Of a DNA stretch of 64,000 nt, positions 8,456-18,493 are shown one piece after another. Numbering within the stretch: the stretch's first letter is position 1; every line of letters starts with the position of its first letter. Both the position numbers and the translations under genes were made by a program. Under the pieces are notes generated by a model. It ran no database searches. It saw nothing but the letters and a program-made list of their open reading frames with translations, and was not told where the DNA came from. The stretch comes from Alphaproteobacteria bacterium (GTDB taxonomy: Bacteria > Pseudomonadota > Alphaproteobacteria > Rhodobacterales > Rhodobacteraceae). The stretch lies in contig JAUHZO010000011.1 in the NCBI GenBank assembly GCA_030425925.1, forward strand, positions 92,354-156,353. The letters are read 5' to 3'.

Positions 8456-9471
8456 CATCAGACATCAAGGCCCTGATCGGCCAGGCCGCCGACCGCCCGC
8501 TGACCCGCTCCGAAGCCGAGGCGGCATTTTCGATCCTGTTCGAGGGCGAGGCGACACCGGCGCAGATCGGCGGGCTTCTGATGGCGCTGCGCACCCGCGG
8601 CGAGACGGTCGAGGAGTTCGCCGCCGCCGCCGCCGTGATGCGCGCCAGGTGCCACAAGGTCCGCGCGCCGCAGGGCACCATGGACATCGTCGGCACCGGC
8701 GGCGACGGCAAGGGCACGCTGAACATCTCGACCGCCACGGCCTTTGTGGTGGCGGGCGCGGGGGTGCCGGTGGCCAAGCATGGCAACCGCAACCTGTCGT
8801 CGAAATCCGGCGCGGCGGATGCGCTGGGGCAGATGGGCATCAACGTGATGATCGGCGCGCAAGCTGCTGAAAAAGCTTTGGAAAGCACGGGTATCTGCTT
8901 CATGATGGCGCCCATGCACCACCCGGCGATGGCGCATGTGGGCCCGGTCCGGGCCGAACTGGGCACGCGCACGATCTTCAACATCCTTGGCCCGCTGACG
9001 AACCCGGCGGGCGTCACGCGCCAGCTGACCGGCGCCTTCACCCGCGACCTGATCCGCCCCATGGCCGAGACGCTGGGTCAGCTGGGGTCGGAACGCGCCT
9101 GGCTGGTGCATGGCGGCGACGGCACCGACGAACTGTCGATCGCCGGGATCAGCTGGGTGGCCGCGCTGGAAGAGGATGGCAGCATCCGCGAGGCGGAACT
9201 GCACCCCGAAGACGCCGGCCTGCCGGTCCACCCGTTCGAGGCGATCCTGGGCGGGTCTCCGGAAGAAAACGGGCGCGCCTTCAAGGCCTTGCTGGACGGC
9301 GCCGAAAGCGCCTACCGCGACGCGGTGCTGCTGAACGCGGCGGCTGCGTTGACGGTGGCAGGCCGTGTCAGCGACCTGCGCGACGGCGTGGTCATGGCGC
9401 GCGAGAGCATCGACAGCGGGGCAGCGCTGGCCAAGGTGCAGGCGCTCGCCGCCGCCACGCAGGCCGCGTGA
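8452..9471 (+). CDS. trpD: anthranilate phosphoribosyltransferase
   Basis: TrpD transfers phosphoribose from PRPP to anthranilate, the second dedicated step of tryptophan synthesis. The 339-residue protein is the normal length. Visible motifs are the PRPP loop [33 protein letters not shown], and [11 protein letters not shown]. It overlaps trpG upstream and ung downstream by 4 bp each, so translation is coupled along the operon. Confidence 0.96.
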   Translation: MTSDIKALIGQAADRPLTRSEAEAAFSILFEGEATPAQIGGLLMALRTRGETVEEFAAAAAVMRARCHKVRAPQGTMDIVGTGGDGKGTLNISTATAFVVAGAGVPVAKHGNRNLSSKSGAADALGQMGINVMIGAQAAEKALESTGICFMMAPMHHPAMAHVGPVRAELGTRTIFNILGPLTNPAGVTRQLTGAFTRDLIRPMAETLGQLGSERAWLVHGGDGTDELSIAGISWVAALEEDGSIREAELHPEDAGLPVHPFEAILGGSPEENGRAFKALLDGAESAYRDAVLLNAAAALTVAGRVSDLRDGVVMARESIDSGAALAKVQALAAATQAA

Positions 9472-10118
9472 GCGGCACGCCGCCCGAGGCCTGGGCGCAT
9501 CTGCCCTTCTTCACCGAGGACTGGCCCGAGATCGCCGCCCGGCTTGAGGCCGAGACACGCCCCGTCCTGCCCCCTCCCGAACAGCGCTTTGCCGCCCTGG
9601 CGCTTTGCCCGCCCGACGCCGTGCGCGTCGTGATCCTGGGCCAGGATCCCTATCCCACGCCCGGCCATGCGCATGGGCTTGCGTTTTCCGTGGCCGCCAA
9701 CGTCACCCCCCTGCCCCGATCACTTTCGAACATTTTCAAGGAGCTGCACGACGATCTTGGCGCCGCTCCCGGCTCGGGCGACCTGCATTTCTGGGCCAGC
9801 CAAGGCGTGCTGCTGCTCAACACCGCCCTTACCGTGCCCGCGGGCGACGCGGGTGGGCACGCAAAGCTTGGCTGGGCCCGGCTGACCGCGCAGGTCCTGC
9901 ACGCGCTTGATGACCGACCGCGTGCCGCGATCCTCTGGGGCAGGCCCGCGCAGGCCCATGCCCGACACCTGAGCCATCCCGGCCACCTGATCCTGCAGAG
10001 CGCGCATCCCTCACCGCTGTCGGCGCGGCGCGGGTTTTTCGGGTCGCGCCCCTTTTCCCGCGTGAACGACTGGCTTAAAGCCCAAGGTCAGACCCCGATC
10101 AACTGGACTTCCCCATGA
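9468..10118 (+). CDS. ung: uracil-DNA glycosylase, family 1
   Basis: Ung removes uracil from DNA at the start of base-excision repair. The 216-residue protein has the catalytic motif [20 protein letters not shown] with the water-activating Asp, the LLLNTALTV strand and the minor-groove loop [13 protein letters not shown] with the catalytic His. The usual GQDPYH reads GQDPYP here. It is locked into the trp operon, overlapping trpD and trpC by 4 bp on either side, an unrelated function carried by shared transcription. Confidence 0.92.
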   Translation: MSGTPPEAWAHLPFFTEDWPEIAARLEAETRPVLPPPEQRFAALALCPPDAVRVVILGQDPYPTPGHAHGLAFSVAANVTPLPRSLSNIFKELHDDLGAAPGSGDLHFWASQGVLLLNTALTVPAGDAGGHAKLGWARLTAQVLHALDDRPRAAILWGRPAQAHARHLSHPGHLILQSAHPSPLSARRGFFGSRPFSRVNDWLKAQGQTPINWTSP

Positions 10119-10930
10119 CCGAGACGATCCTGGACAAGATCAAGGCCTACAAGCTGCAGGAGATCGCCGCCGACAAGGCCGCGCGCCCGATGGCCGAGGT
10201 CGAGGCCGCCGCCCGCGCCGCCGACCCCGTCCGCCCCTTTGCCGTGGCCCTGCGGCAGGCGCAAACCACGGGCTATGGCCTGATCGCCGAGGTCAAGAAA
10301 GCCTCTCCCTCCAAGGGCCTGATCCGCGCCGATTTCGACCCGGCGACGCTGGCCCGCGCCTACCAGGCGGGCGGAGCCACCTGCCTGTCGGTGCTGACCG
10401 ACACGCCGTCTTTCCAGGGCGCGAAACCCTTCCTGACCGAGGCACGCGCCGCCACGAACCTGCCCGCCCTGCGCAAGGATTTCATGTACGATCCCTACCA
10501 GGTGGCCGAGGCGCGCGCGCTGGCGGCCGATTGCATCCTGATCATCATGGCCAGCGTCTCGGACCTGCAGGCGGCCGAGCTGGAGGCCTGCGCCTTCGAC
10601 TGGGGCATGGACGCGCTGATCGAGGTGCATGACCGCGCCGAACTGGACCGCGCGCTGGCGCTGCAAAGCCCGCTGATCGGGGTGAACAACCGCAATCTCA
10701 AGACCTTCGAGACCACGCTGGACACCACCCGCGCGCTGTCGGAACACCTGCCGGAGGGGCGCCTGCTGATCTCGGAATCGGGTCTGTCGACCCCCGCCGA
10801 CCTCGCCGACATGGCCCGCCACGGCGCGCGGTCCTTCCTGATCGGCGAAAGCCTGATGCGGCAGGCCGACGTCACCGCCGCCACCCGCGCGCTGCTGGAC
10901 GCGCCGCTGCCCGCCGGGGTCACGTCATGA
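10115..10930 (+). CDS. trpC: indole-3-glycerol phosphate synthase
   Basis: TrpC closes the indole ring from the carboxyphenylamino-deoxyribulose phosphate made after TrpD and TrpF. It is a 271-residue TIM barrel with [15 protein letters not shown] (catalytic Lys), [22 protein letters not shown] and LISESGL near the C-terminus. It is not fused to TrpF. It overlaps ung and moaC by 4 bp each. Confidence 0.96.
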   Translation: MTETILDKIKAYKLQEIAADKAARPMAEVEAAARAADPVRPFAVALRQAQTTGYGLIAEVKKASPSKGLIRADFDPATLARAYQAGGATCLSVLTDTPSFQGAKPFLTEARAATNLPALRKDFMYDPYQVAEARALAADCILIIMASVSDLQAAELEACAFDWGMDALIEVHDRAELDRALALQSPLIGVNNRNLKTFETTLDTTRALSEHLPEGRLLISESGLSTPADLADMARHGARSFLIGESLMRQADVTAATRALLDAPLPAGVTS

Positions 10931-11403
10931 GCGGGCTGACGCATTTCGACGCCGAGGGCCACGCCCACATGGTCGATGTCTCCGACAAGGCCGTGACCGC
11001 GCGCATCGCCATCGCCGAAGGCTATGTCCACATGGCGCAGGAAACCTTTGACCTGATCACCGAAGGCCGCGCGAAAAAGGGCGACGTGATCGGCGTCGCT
11101 CGGCTGGCGGGCATCATGGGCGCCAAGAAGACGCCCGAGCTGATCCCGCTTTGCCACCCGCTGCCCGTCACCAAGGTGAGCGTGGAGCTTGAACCTGATG
11201 CCACCCTGCCCGGCCTGCGCCTGACCGCCACCGTAAAGACCACCGGCCAGACCGGGGTCGAGATGGAGGCGCTGACCGCCGTCTCCACCGCCGCGCTGAC
11301 CGTCTATGACATGGTCAAGGCGGTGGACAAGGCGATGGAGATCGGCGGCATCCGCGTGATCCTGAAGGATGGCGGCAAATCCGGACGGTACCAGGCGACA
11401 TGA
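10927..11403 (+). CDS. moaC: cyclic pyranopterin monophosphate synthase MoaC
   Basis: MoaC acts after MoaA in the first stage of molybdenum cofactor synthesis, turning the cyclic GTP derivative into cyclic pyranopterin monophosphate. The 158-residue protein begins [20 protein letters not shown] and has the active-site [14 protein letters not shown] and [10 protein letters not shown]. It follows trpC with an ATGA overlap and is followed by moeA in the same way, so tryptophan and Moco genes share a transcript. Confidence 0.96.
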   Translation: MSGLTHFDAEGHAHMVDVSDKAVTARIAIAEGYVHMAQETFDLITEGRAKKGDVIGVARLAGIMGAKKTPELIPLCHPLPVTKVSVELEPDATLPGLRLTATVKTTGQTGVEMEALTAVSTAALTVYDMVKAVDKAMEIGGIRVILKDGGKSGRYQAT

Positions 11404-12566
11404 TCCCCGTTTCCGACGCGCTCGACCGGCTCTTTGTCCTTGCCCACCCGCTGGAGGCCGAAACCGTGCCGTTGGCGCAGGCAGCCGGGCGGGTGTTGCG
11501 CGAGGCGGTAGAGGCAAGGCGCGACCAGCCGCCCTTTCCCGCCGCGTCGATGGACGGCTACGCGGTCAGCGGGGCCGTGGCCGGGCAAAGCTGCACCGTC
11601 ATCGGCGAAAGCGCGGCGGGGCGGCGGTTTGACGGCGCGGTGGGTCCGGGACAAGCGGTGCGCATCTTCACCGGTGCTCCGGTGCCCGAAGGGGCGACCC
11701 GCGTGGTGATCCAGGAGGATGTCACGCGTGACGGCGACACGATCACGCTTGGGCAGGACCTCGATCCCGGCCCCTACATTCGCCCCGCCGGGTATGATTT
11801 CCGCGCCGGGCACCGGATGGACGCCCCCCGAATCCTGAGTGCGAACGACATCGCGCTTCTGGCCGCGATGAACGCACCCCAATTGCGGGTGACGCGCCAG
11901 CCAAGGGTCGCACTGATCTCTACCGGGGACGAGCTGGTGATGCCCGGCGACACGCCCGGCCCGGACCAGATCCTTGTCTCCAACACGTTCGGCCTGCACG
12001 CTATGCTGCGCGCGCTTGGGGCCGCACCGCGGCTCCTGCCCATCGCGCGGGACAACGCCGCGTCGCTGTCGACCGTGCTGGGGCTGATGGATGACGCCGA
12101 TCTGGTGATCACCATCGGCGGCGCGTCGGTGGGCGATCATGACCTAGTGGCCACGGTGGCGGGCCAGATGGGGCTGGAGCGCGCCTTTCACAAGGTGGCC
12201 ATGCGCCCGGGCAAACCGCTGATGTCGGGCCGTCTGGGCAATGCGATGATGATCGGCCTGCCGGGCAACCCGGTCTCGGCCATGGTCTGCGGCCATGTCT
12301 TTGTCGCGCCGGTGATCCGGGCGATGCTGGGCCTTGACGCGGCCCCGGCCCCGCGCCGGACCGCCCCGCTGGCCGCCCCCCTGCCCGCCAACGGCCCGCG
12401 CGAACATTACATGCGTGCCGCGCTGGACGCCGATGGCCTGCGCGCGTTCGAGCGGCAGGATTCCAGCCTGCTTTCGGTGCTGGGCGCGGCCAACGCGCTG
12501 ATCGTGCGCCCGCCACATGCGCCGGCCTGCGGCATCGGTGAGGGTGTGGAGTACCTCCCGCTCTGA
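11400..12566 (+). CDS. moeA: molybdopterin molybdotransferase MoeA
   Basis: MoeA inserts molybdate into adenylated molybdopterin. The 388-residue protein shows the family order: [13 protein letters not shown] in the N-terminal part, [19 protein letters not shown] and [12 protein letters not shown] in the molybdopterin-binding fold, then RPGKPLMSG and [11 protein letters not shown]. It is the last gene of the trpG-moeA operon; lexA follows after a 75-bp spacer with its own promoter. Confidence 0.95.
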   Translation: MIPVSDALDRLFVLAHPLEAETVPLAQAAGRVLREAVEARRDQPPFPAASMDGYAVSGAVAGQSCTVIGESAAGRRFDGAVGPGQAVRIFTGAPVPEGATRVVIQEDVTRDGDTITLGQDLDPGPYIRPAGYDFRAGHRMDAPRILSANDIALLAAMNAPQLRVTRQPRVALISTGDELVMPGDTPGPDQILVSNTFGLHAMLRALGAAPRLLPIARDNAASLSTVLGLMDDADLVITIGGASVGDHDLVATVAGQMGLERAFHKVAMRPGKPLMSGRLGNAMMIGLPGNPVSAMVCGHVFVAPVIRAMLGLDAAPAPRRTAPLAAPLPANGPREHYMRAALDADGLRAFERQDSSLLSVLGAANALIVRPPHAPACGIGEGVEYLPL

Positions 12567-12584
12567 CATGCGCCCCCGACCCTG

Positions 12585-12613
12585 TTGACACAAAACGGGA
12601 ACATGCGTAGAAC
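12585..12613 (+). promoter_or_regulatory. lexA promoter with SOS box
   Basis: A -35 TTGACA (12585-12590) is followed after 17 bp by TAGAAC (12608-12613). Over the -10 lies GAAC-N7-GAAC (12599-12613), the direct-repeat LexA box of alphaproteobacteria. LexA bound there would block its own promoter. Confidence 0.88.
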
Positions 12614-12641
12614 AAAAGTTAACGCATGAGGGAGCAGAGCC

Positions 12642-13337
12642 GTGCTGACAAAAAAACAACTCGACCTTCTGGACTTCATCAACAAGCGGATGGCGCGTGA
12701 CGGCGTACCGCCCAGCTTTGACGAGATGAAGGAGGCGCTGGACCTGCGGTCCAAGTCCGGCATCCACCGCCTGATCTCGGCGCTGGAGGAACGCGGCTTC
12801 ATCCGCCGCCTGCCGCATCGCGCGCGCGCCATCGAGATCGTCAAGCTGCCCGACAGCCTGGGCGCGAAGCCCGCGGGCTTCACCCCGCAGGTGATCGACG
12901 GCGACCGGCCGGATCACCTGCCTGCCGGCGCACGCAGGCTGGACCGGGGCGAGGTGGCGGCGCTGCCGCTGCTGGGCCGGATCGCCGCCGGTGTGCCCAT
13001 CGAGGCGATCAACGATCCCGCCCCGTCGATCGGCGTGCCGGGGCAGATGCTGCAGGGCCAGGGCCGGCACTATGCGCTTGAGGTCAAGGGCGATTCGATG
13101 ATCGAGGCCGGGATCAATGACGGCGACGTCGTGGTGATCCGCGAAACCGAGGTGGCCGAGGATGGCGACATCGTGGTGGCGCAGGTCGAAGGCTATGAGG
13201 CGACGCTGAAACGCTTTCGCCGCAAGGGCGACATGATCGTTCTGGAGGCCGCCAATCCGGCTTATGAATCGCGCATGCTGCCCGCGGGCGCGGTCAGCGT
13301 GCAGGGCCGCCTTGTGGGGCTGATCCGCACCTACTGA
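12642..13337 (+). CDS. lexA: SOS repressor LexA
   Basis: LexA represses DNA-damage genes and cleaves itself when RecA filaments form. The 231-residue protein starts with GTG after a GGGAG ribosome site. Its N-terminal winged helix includes [13 protein letters not shown]. The Ala-Gly cleavage site is [10 protein letters not shown], and the peptidase dyad is GDSMIEAGI (Ser) with [11 protein letters not shown] (Lys). It is preceded by its own SOS box. Its last 7 bp overlap the convergent comEC 3' end, so heavy transcription of one may affect the other. In Rhodobacter relatives LexA also affects gene-transfer-agent output. Confidence 0.96.
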   Translation: MLTKKQLDLLDFINKRMARDGVPPSFDEMKEALDLRSKSGIHRLISALEERGFIRRLPHRARAIEIVKLPDSLGAKPAGFTPQVIDGDRPDHLPAGARRLDRGEVAALPLLGRIAAGVPIEAINDPAPSIGVPGQMLQGQGRHYALEVKGDSMIEAGINDGDVVVIRETEVAEDGDIVVAQVEGYEATLKRFRRKGDMIVLEAANPAYESRMLPAGAVSVQGRLVGLIRTY

Positions 13338-15367
13338 GCGTTCCAGGGCCGGATGCCCGCCCGCTCGGCCGCCGTGACGATGCGCGGACCGTCGGGCGTC
13401 AGCCACAGGGCCACCGCCCCGGTCTGGCGCAGCCGCGCCAGATCGTAAAGCTCACAGCCGGTCAGACCGGTCACCTCCACGCTCGCCACGACGATCTGAC
13501 CCGCGCGGCAGGAGGTAAAGCCTGCCGCGGCACCTTTGCCCTGCAGGTGCACCACGTCCAGCGGGCCCAGCGCGGCGCGGGCGACGCGCGCCTCGATCGG
13601 CGCGGGCCACAGGCCGGCGGCGGCCTCCTGCCCGCCGAGTTGCCCGTCATTCTCCAGCCAGACCTCGGCCACAAAGCCCGAGCCACGGGGGCGTGACAGG
13701 GCGCGCCCGGCCTCGGTCAGCTTGCCCACCAGCGCGCCGTTTTCGGCGATCAGCAGCGCCGGCCGCTCCGTCTGCGCCCAGAGCGCCACGGCCAGGGCCG
13801 CCGGGGCCAGCCCGGCCAGCCGCCCGCGGCCCTGCCACAGGCACAGGATCAACCCGCCAAACGCCAGCAGCGGCAGGACACCGGCCATGGGGGCCTTGAC
13901 GGCGCTGACCGCGCCCTCCCACCCTGCGACGGATTGCGCGACCAGCAGGATCCAGTCGAGCCCGATCCCCATGATCGCCAGCGCGATCCAGTCCAGCCCC
14001 AGCGGCATCAGCAGCGCCGCAAGCACCGCCATCGGCACCACAAGCGCGCCCATCACCGGCACCGACACCAGATTGGCAAGCAGCCCGTAATGCGCCACCT
14101 GGTTGAAATGCGCCATGCCCACCGGGGCCGTCGCCGCCCCCGCGACGGCAGAGGACACCACCAGCGAGATCACCGGCGCCGTCCAGCGCGGCCAGCCGCG
14201 CCCGCGCTGCCAGACGCTCAGCCGTTCGAACACGGCCACCAGCGCGGTGGTGGCGGCAAAGGACATCTGGAACCCGGGGCCCAGCAGCGCCTCGGGCTGC
14301 AGGCAAAGCACGATCATGGCCGCCAGCGCCACCGCCCGCAGCGACAGCGCCCGGCGGTTGAACAACACCGCCACCAGCGCGACGGAGACCATGACAAAGG
14401 CCCGCTCTGTCGCGACATTGCCGCCGGAAAGCGCAAGATAGCCCGCCGCGGCCACCAGCGCCCCCATGGCGGCGATCTGCTTGACCGGCCAGAAATGGCG
14501 GCATCGCGGGACCAGCAGCAGACCCAGCCGCAACGTGCCAAAGACAAACCCCGCCAGCAGCCCCATATGCAGCCCCGAGATGGCCAGCAGATGCGCAAGG
14601 TTGGTGGCGCGCAGGGCGTCCAGCGTCTCTTGCCCCATGCCCGAGCGGTCGCCGGTCATGACGGCGGCGGCAAAGGCCCCGGCCTCGCCCGGCAAAGCGG
14701 CCTGCACACGCGCCGACAGCCACATGCGCGCCTTGAACACGACCTGCCCGCCGCCCGGCGGCTCCAGCAGCAAGACCGGGGTGCGGGTGTAGCCCACCGC
14801 GCCCAGCCGCAGGAACCAGGCGTGGCGGCGAAAGTCGAAGCCGCCGGGCTCCACAGCGCCGGACGGCGGGGACAGGTGGCCGGTAAAGATCACCACCGCC
14901 CCGGGTTCGGGCACGATATAGCCCTGTTCCCCATGCAGCGAGACACGCACGCGGTCGGGGGTTTCAGCGGGGTCCATCCGCTCCAGCACCACCCGGTCCA
15001 GCGTGAGGCGCACCGCGTCCGAGGCCGACCGGTCGATCCCGACGATCCGGCCTTCGACCGCGCCGTAGTAGCGGAAATCGAGCTTCGGGCCGGCCACCGC
15101 ATGGGTGCGCGCCCCCGCCAGCGAAAATCCCAGCAGGGCCAGCGCAATGACACTCACCAGCGGGCCCGACACCGCGTCGAGCCAGCGTGTCGCCACCAGC
15201 AGCGCCAGCGCCAGCCCGGCGCACAGGCCCAGCCCCCAGACCGGCGGCTCTGCCCGCAGCGCAAAATACAGCCCGATCCCCGCCGCCAGACAGACCGGCG
15301 CCCAGGGAAACAGGTGCCCGCGCTGGTTCAGCAGGCCCGACTGCAACCACGCGATGGCGTGCCTCAT
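13331..15367 (-). CDS. comEC: ComEC/Rec2 DNA-uptake channel protein
   Basis: ComEC passes incoming single-stranded DNA through the inner membrane during natural transformation. The 678-residue protein has an N-terminal DUF4131 region with membrane helices and a soluble domain. It continues with the competence domain (about 230-500) including [17 protein letters not shown] and many helices. The C-terminal metallo-beta-lactamase nuclease domain is absent: after the helices only about 140 residues remain, without HxHxDH. Such short forms are usual in Rhodobacterales, where ComEC also imports gene-transfer-agent DNA. Confidence 0.9.
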   Translation of the reverse strand: MRHAIAWLQSGLLNQRGHLFPWAPVCLAAGIGLYFALRAEPPVWGLGLCAGLALALLVATRWLDAVSGPLVSVIALALLGFSLAGARTHAVAGPKLDFRYYGAVEGRIVGIDRSASDAVRLTLDRVVLERMDPAETPDRVRVSLHGEQGYIVPEPGAVVIFTGHLSPPSGAVEPGGFDFRRHAWFLRLGAVGYTRTPVLLLEPPGGGQVVFKARMWLSARVQAALPGEAGAFAAAVMTGDRSGMGQETLDALRATNLAHLLAISGLHMGLLAGFVFGTLRLGLLLVPRCRHFWPVKQIAAMGALVAAAGYLALSGGNVATERAFVMVSVALVAVLFNRRALSLRAVALAAMIVLCLQPEALLGPGFQMSFAATTALVAVFERLSVWQRGRGWPRWTAPVISLVVSSAVAGAATAPVGMAHFNQVAHYGLLANLVSVPVMGALVVPMAVLAALLMPLGLDWIALAIMGIGLDWILLVAQSVAGWEGAVSAVKAPMAGVLPLLAFGGLILCLWQGRGRLAGLAPAALAVALWAQTERPALLIAENGALVGKLTEAGRALSRPRGSGFVAEVWLENDGQLGGQEAAAGLWPAPIEARVARAALGPLDVVHLQGKGAAAGFTSCRAGQIVVASVEVTGLTGCELYDLARLRQTGAVALWLTPDGPRIVTAAERAGIRPWNAQ

Positions 15368-15423
15368 GCTTGCCCCTGCACCGGCGGCTCGTTAAGGATC
15401 GCGCAACTCTACCAAGGCAGCCG

Positions 15424-15438
15424 TTAGCGAAAGGTTAA
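15424..15438. promoter_or_regulatory. CtrA-like box between comEC and gltX
   Basis: TTAG-N7-TTAA lies 57-71 bp upstream of comEC and 6-20 bp upstream of gltX. It differs by one base from the CtrA consensus TTAA-N7-TTAA. CtrA control of competence genes is known in Rhodobacter; here it is only suggested by the motif. Confidence 0.4.
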
Positions 15439-15443
15439 CCCCG

Positions 15444-16853
15444 ATGTCCGAGCACGTTGTCACCCGGATCGCCCCTTCGCCGACAGGCTTCATGCATGTG
15501 GGAACCGCGCGCACGGCGCTGTTCAACTGGCTCTATGCCCGCGGCCGGGGCGGGCAGTTCCTGCTGCGGATCGAGGACACCGACCGCGCCCGATCGACCC
15601 CCGAGGCGACCGAGGCGATCCTGAAAGGCATGGACTGGCTGGGGCTTGACTACGATGGCGAGGTGGTCAGCCAGTTCGCCCGCGCCGAGCGCCATGCCGA
15701 GGTGGCGCACGCGCTGCTGGAAAAGGGCGCGGCCTACAAGTGCTTCTCGACCCAGCAAGACATCGAGGCGTTCCGCGAGGCCGCCCGCGCCGAGGGCCGC
15801 TCCACCCTGTTCCAGAGCCCGTGGCGCGATTGCGAACCGTCGCAGCATCCCGACGCGCCCTATGTTGTGCGGCTGAAGACACCGCAGGACGGCGAGACGG
15901 TGATCGACGACCAGGTGCAGGGCCGCGTCACGATCCGCAACGACCAGCTCGACGACATGGTCCTGCTGCGCTCGGACGGCACGCCGGTCTACATGCTGGC
16001 CGTGGTGGTGGACGATCACGACATGGGTGTGACCCACGTGATCCGCGGCGACGACCACCTGAACAACGCCGCACGTCAGATGGGCATCTACCAGGCGATG
16101 GGCTGGCCGCTGCCCGTCTATGCCCATATCCCGCTGATCCACGGGCCGGACGGCAAGAAACTGTCGAAACGGCACGGCGCGCTGGGTGTCGATGAATACC
16201 AGAAGATGGGCTATCCGGCCGCGGGGATGCGCAACTACCTTGCCCGGCTCGGCTGGAGCCATGGCGATGACGAATTCTTTACCGATGATCAGGCAAAGGA
16301 ATGGTTCGATCTGGACGGGATCGGCCGCTCTCCGGCGCGGCTCGATTTCAAGAAGCTGGACAATATCTGCGGCCTGCATATCGCCGCGGCGGAGGATGCT
16401 GCACTGCTGCAGGAACTGGAGGCTTTTCTGGCAGTCACCGACCGGCCCGGGCTGACCGACGCGCAGCGCGACGCGATGGCGCGGGGCATGTACTGCCTCA
16501 AGGAGCGCGCCAAGTCCTTCCCGGAGTTGCTTGAAAAGGCTCAGTTTATCCTGACCGATACCCCCGTTGTCCCGGACGAGAAGGCGGCGAAGGCGCTGGA
16601 TTCGGTATCCCGTGGTATACTGGCCGCGTTGACGCCGCAGTTGCAAAATGCTAGCTGGGACCGCAACAGCCTCGAAGCCGAGATGAACGGCTTTGCCGAG
16701 GCGCAGGAGACCAAGTTCGGCAAGCTTGCCGCGCCCTTGCGCGCGGCGCTGGCGGGCCGGGCAGCGACACCGAGCGTCTTTGACATGATGCTCGTTCTGG
16801 GCCGCGAGGAAAGCCTTGCGCGGATTGCCCAGGCGGCCGGAGACCAGGGCTGA
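15444..16853 (+). CDS. gltX: glutamyl-tRNA synthetase
   Basis: GltX charges tRNA-Glu, and in many alphaproteobacteria also tRNA-Gln for later amidation. The 469-residue class I synthetase has the HIGH-type motif [29 protein letters not shown], and the KMSKS-type loop [12 protein letters not shown]. The C-terminal anticodon-binding helical bundle is complete. Rhodobacterales often keep two gltX paralogues; which one this is cannot be told here. It is followed by gltA after 76 bp. Confidence 0.95.
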   Translation: MSEHVVTRIAPSPTGFMHVGTARTALFNWLYARGRGGQFLLRIEDTDRARSTPEATEAILKGMDWLGLDYDGEVVSQFARAERHAEVAHALLEKGAAYKCFSTQQDIEAFREAARAEGRSTLFQSPWRDCEPSQHPDAPYVVRLKTPQDGETVIDDQVQGRVTIRNDQLDDMVLLRSDGTPVYMLAVVVDDHDMGVTHVIRGDDHLNNAARQMGIYQAMGWPLPVYAHIPLIHGPDGKKLSKRHGALGVDEYQKMGYPAAGMRNYLARLGWSHGDDEFFTDDQAKEWFDLDGIGRSPARLDFKKLDNICGLHIAAAEDAALLQELEAFLAVTDRPGLTDAQRDAMARGMYCLKERAKSFPELLEKAQFILTDTPVVPDEKAAKALDSVSRGILAALTPQLQNASWDRNSLEAEMNGFAEAQETKFGKLAAPLRAALAGRAATPSVFDMMLVLGREESLARIAQAAGDQG

Positions 16854-16929
16854 CGCCCCTCAGGCCATGTGACCGGACCGGTGGGGCCGCAGACCGGCCC
16901 TGCCCTCAACAAATGAAGGGATGACAAGC

Positions 16930-18225
16930 ATGGCTGAGACACCGAAAACCGCAACGCTCACGATCGGCGACCAGAGCTATGAGCTGCCGATCCACTCGCC
17001 CACCGCCGGCCCGGACGTGATCGACATCCGCAAGCTTTACGCGCAGGCGGGCGTGTTCACCTATGATCCGGGCTTTACTTCCACCGCCTCCACCGACAGC
17101 ACGATCACCTTCATCGACGGCGACAAGGGCGAGCTGCTGCATCGCGGCTATCCCATCGACCAGCTTGCGGCCAAGTCGCATTACCTGGAGGTATGCTTCC
17201 TGCTGCTGTACGGCTACCTGCCCAAGGCGGACGAGCTGGAGAAGTTCGAGAACACCATCACCCGCCACACCATGATCCACGAGCAGATGCACAACTTCTT
17301 CCGCGGTTTCCGCCGGGATGCGCATCCGATGGCCGTGATGGTGGGCGCGGTGGGCGCGATGGCGGCGTTCTACCATGACAGCACCGACATCAACGATCCG
17401 CGCCAGCGCGAGATCGCCAGCCACCGCCTGATCGCCAAGGTGCCGACAATTGCGGCGATGGCTTACAAGTACTCCATCGGGCAGCCCTTCGTGTACCCGC
17501 GCAACGATCTGGATTACGCGGCGAACTTCCTGCACATGTGCTTTGCCGTGCCGGCCGAGGAATATGTCGTCGACCCGATCCTGGCCCGTGCCATGGACCG
17601 GATCTTTACCCTGCATGCCGACCACGAACAGAACGCCTCGACCTCGACGGTGCGTCTGGCGTCGTCTTCGGGCGCCAACCCGTTTGCCTGCATCGCGGCG
17701 GGGATTGCCTGTCTCTGGGGCCCGGCGCATGGCGGCGCGAACCAGGCGTGCCTGGAGATGCTCAAGGAAATCGGCACGCCGGACCGCATTCCGGAATACA
17801 TCGCCCGCGCCAAGGACAAGAACGATCCGTTCCGACTGATGGGCTTTGGCCACCGGGTCTACAAGAACTTCGATCCGCGCGCGACGGTGATGAAGCAGTC
17901 CGCCGACGAGGTGCTGGACCTGATGGGGGTGGAAAACAACCCGATCCTGGCCACGGCGAAAGAGCTTGAGACAGCCGCGCTGGCCGATCCCTATTTCGCC
18001 GAGAAGAAGCTTTTCCCGAATGTCGACTTCTATTCCGGCATCATCCTCGAGGCCATGGGCTTCCCCACCTCGATGTTCACGCCGATCTTTGCCCTCAGCC
18101 GCACGGTGGGTTGGGTCAGCCAGTGGCAGGAACAGCTGGCCGATCCCCAGCTCAAGATCGGCCGCCCGCGCCAGCTCTATCTGGGCGAAACCACGCGCGA
18201 CTACGTGGATATCGAGAACCGCTGA
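16930..18225 (+). CDS. gltA: citrate synthase
   Basis: GltA condenses acetyl-CoA and oxaloacetate at the entry to the TCA cycle. The 431-residue type II enzyme has [55 protein letters not shown] with a catalytic His, and [13 protein letters not shown] with the second His and region of the catalytic Asp. I prefer ATG 16930 over 16921, because a GAAGGG ribosome site directly touches 16921 but is well spaced for 16930. A strong terminator follows. Confidence 0.95.
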   Translation: MAETPKTATLTIGDQSYELPIHSPTAGPDVIDIRKLYAQAGVFTYDPGFTSTASTDSTITFIDGDKGELLHRGYPIDQLAAKSHYLEVCFLLLYGYLPKADELEKFENTITRHTMIHEQMHNFFRGFRRDAHPMAVMVGAVGAMAAFYHDSTDINDPRQREIASHRLIAKVPTIAAMAYKYSIGQPFVYPRNDLDYAANFLHMCFAVPAEEYVVDPILARAMDRIFTLHADHEQNASTSTVRLASSSGANPFACIAAGIACLWGPAHGGANQACLEMLKEIGTPDRIPEYIARAKDKNDPFRLMGFGHRVYKNFDPRATVMKQSADEVLDLMGVENNPILATAKELETAALADPYFAEKKLFPNVDFYSGIILEAMGFPTSMFTPIFALSRTVGWVSQWQEQLADPQLKIGRPRQLYLGETTRDYVDIENR

Positions 18226-18264
18226 TTCGAGATCGGGCGTCGCTTTTTCGCCCGATTTGATCCA

Positions 18265-18297
18265 ACGGCCCCGCGGAAATCTCCGCGGGGCCGTTTT
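18265..18297 (+). terminator. rho-independent terminator of gltA
   Basis: A perfect 13-bp GC-rich stem (18265-18277 with 18282-18294) with an AATC loop is followed by TTTT, 39 bp after the gltA stop. Confidence 0.9.
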
Positions 18298-18493
18298 CAT
18301 TTGTTAACGAAATTTTTCCAGTTTCCGCGGCCCTGACAGGATTGTCCGGGAACCCGCACCGACCGCCGCGCAATTGTGGCGCGAATGGGGCCGAAACGGA
18401 TTGTTTCGGGGAAATCAGGAGAAATTGCGGCGCATTAGGGGCATCAGTTTTCTCGAACGAACCCATTTCCGCCCCATTTGCAGGAGCCCCGAT

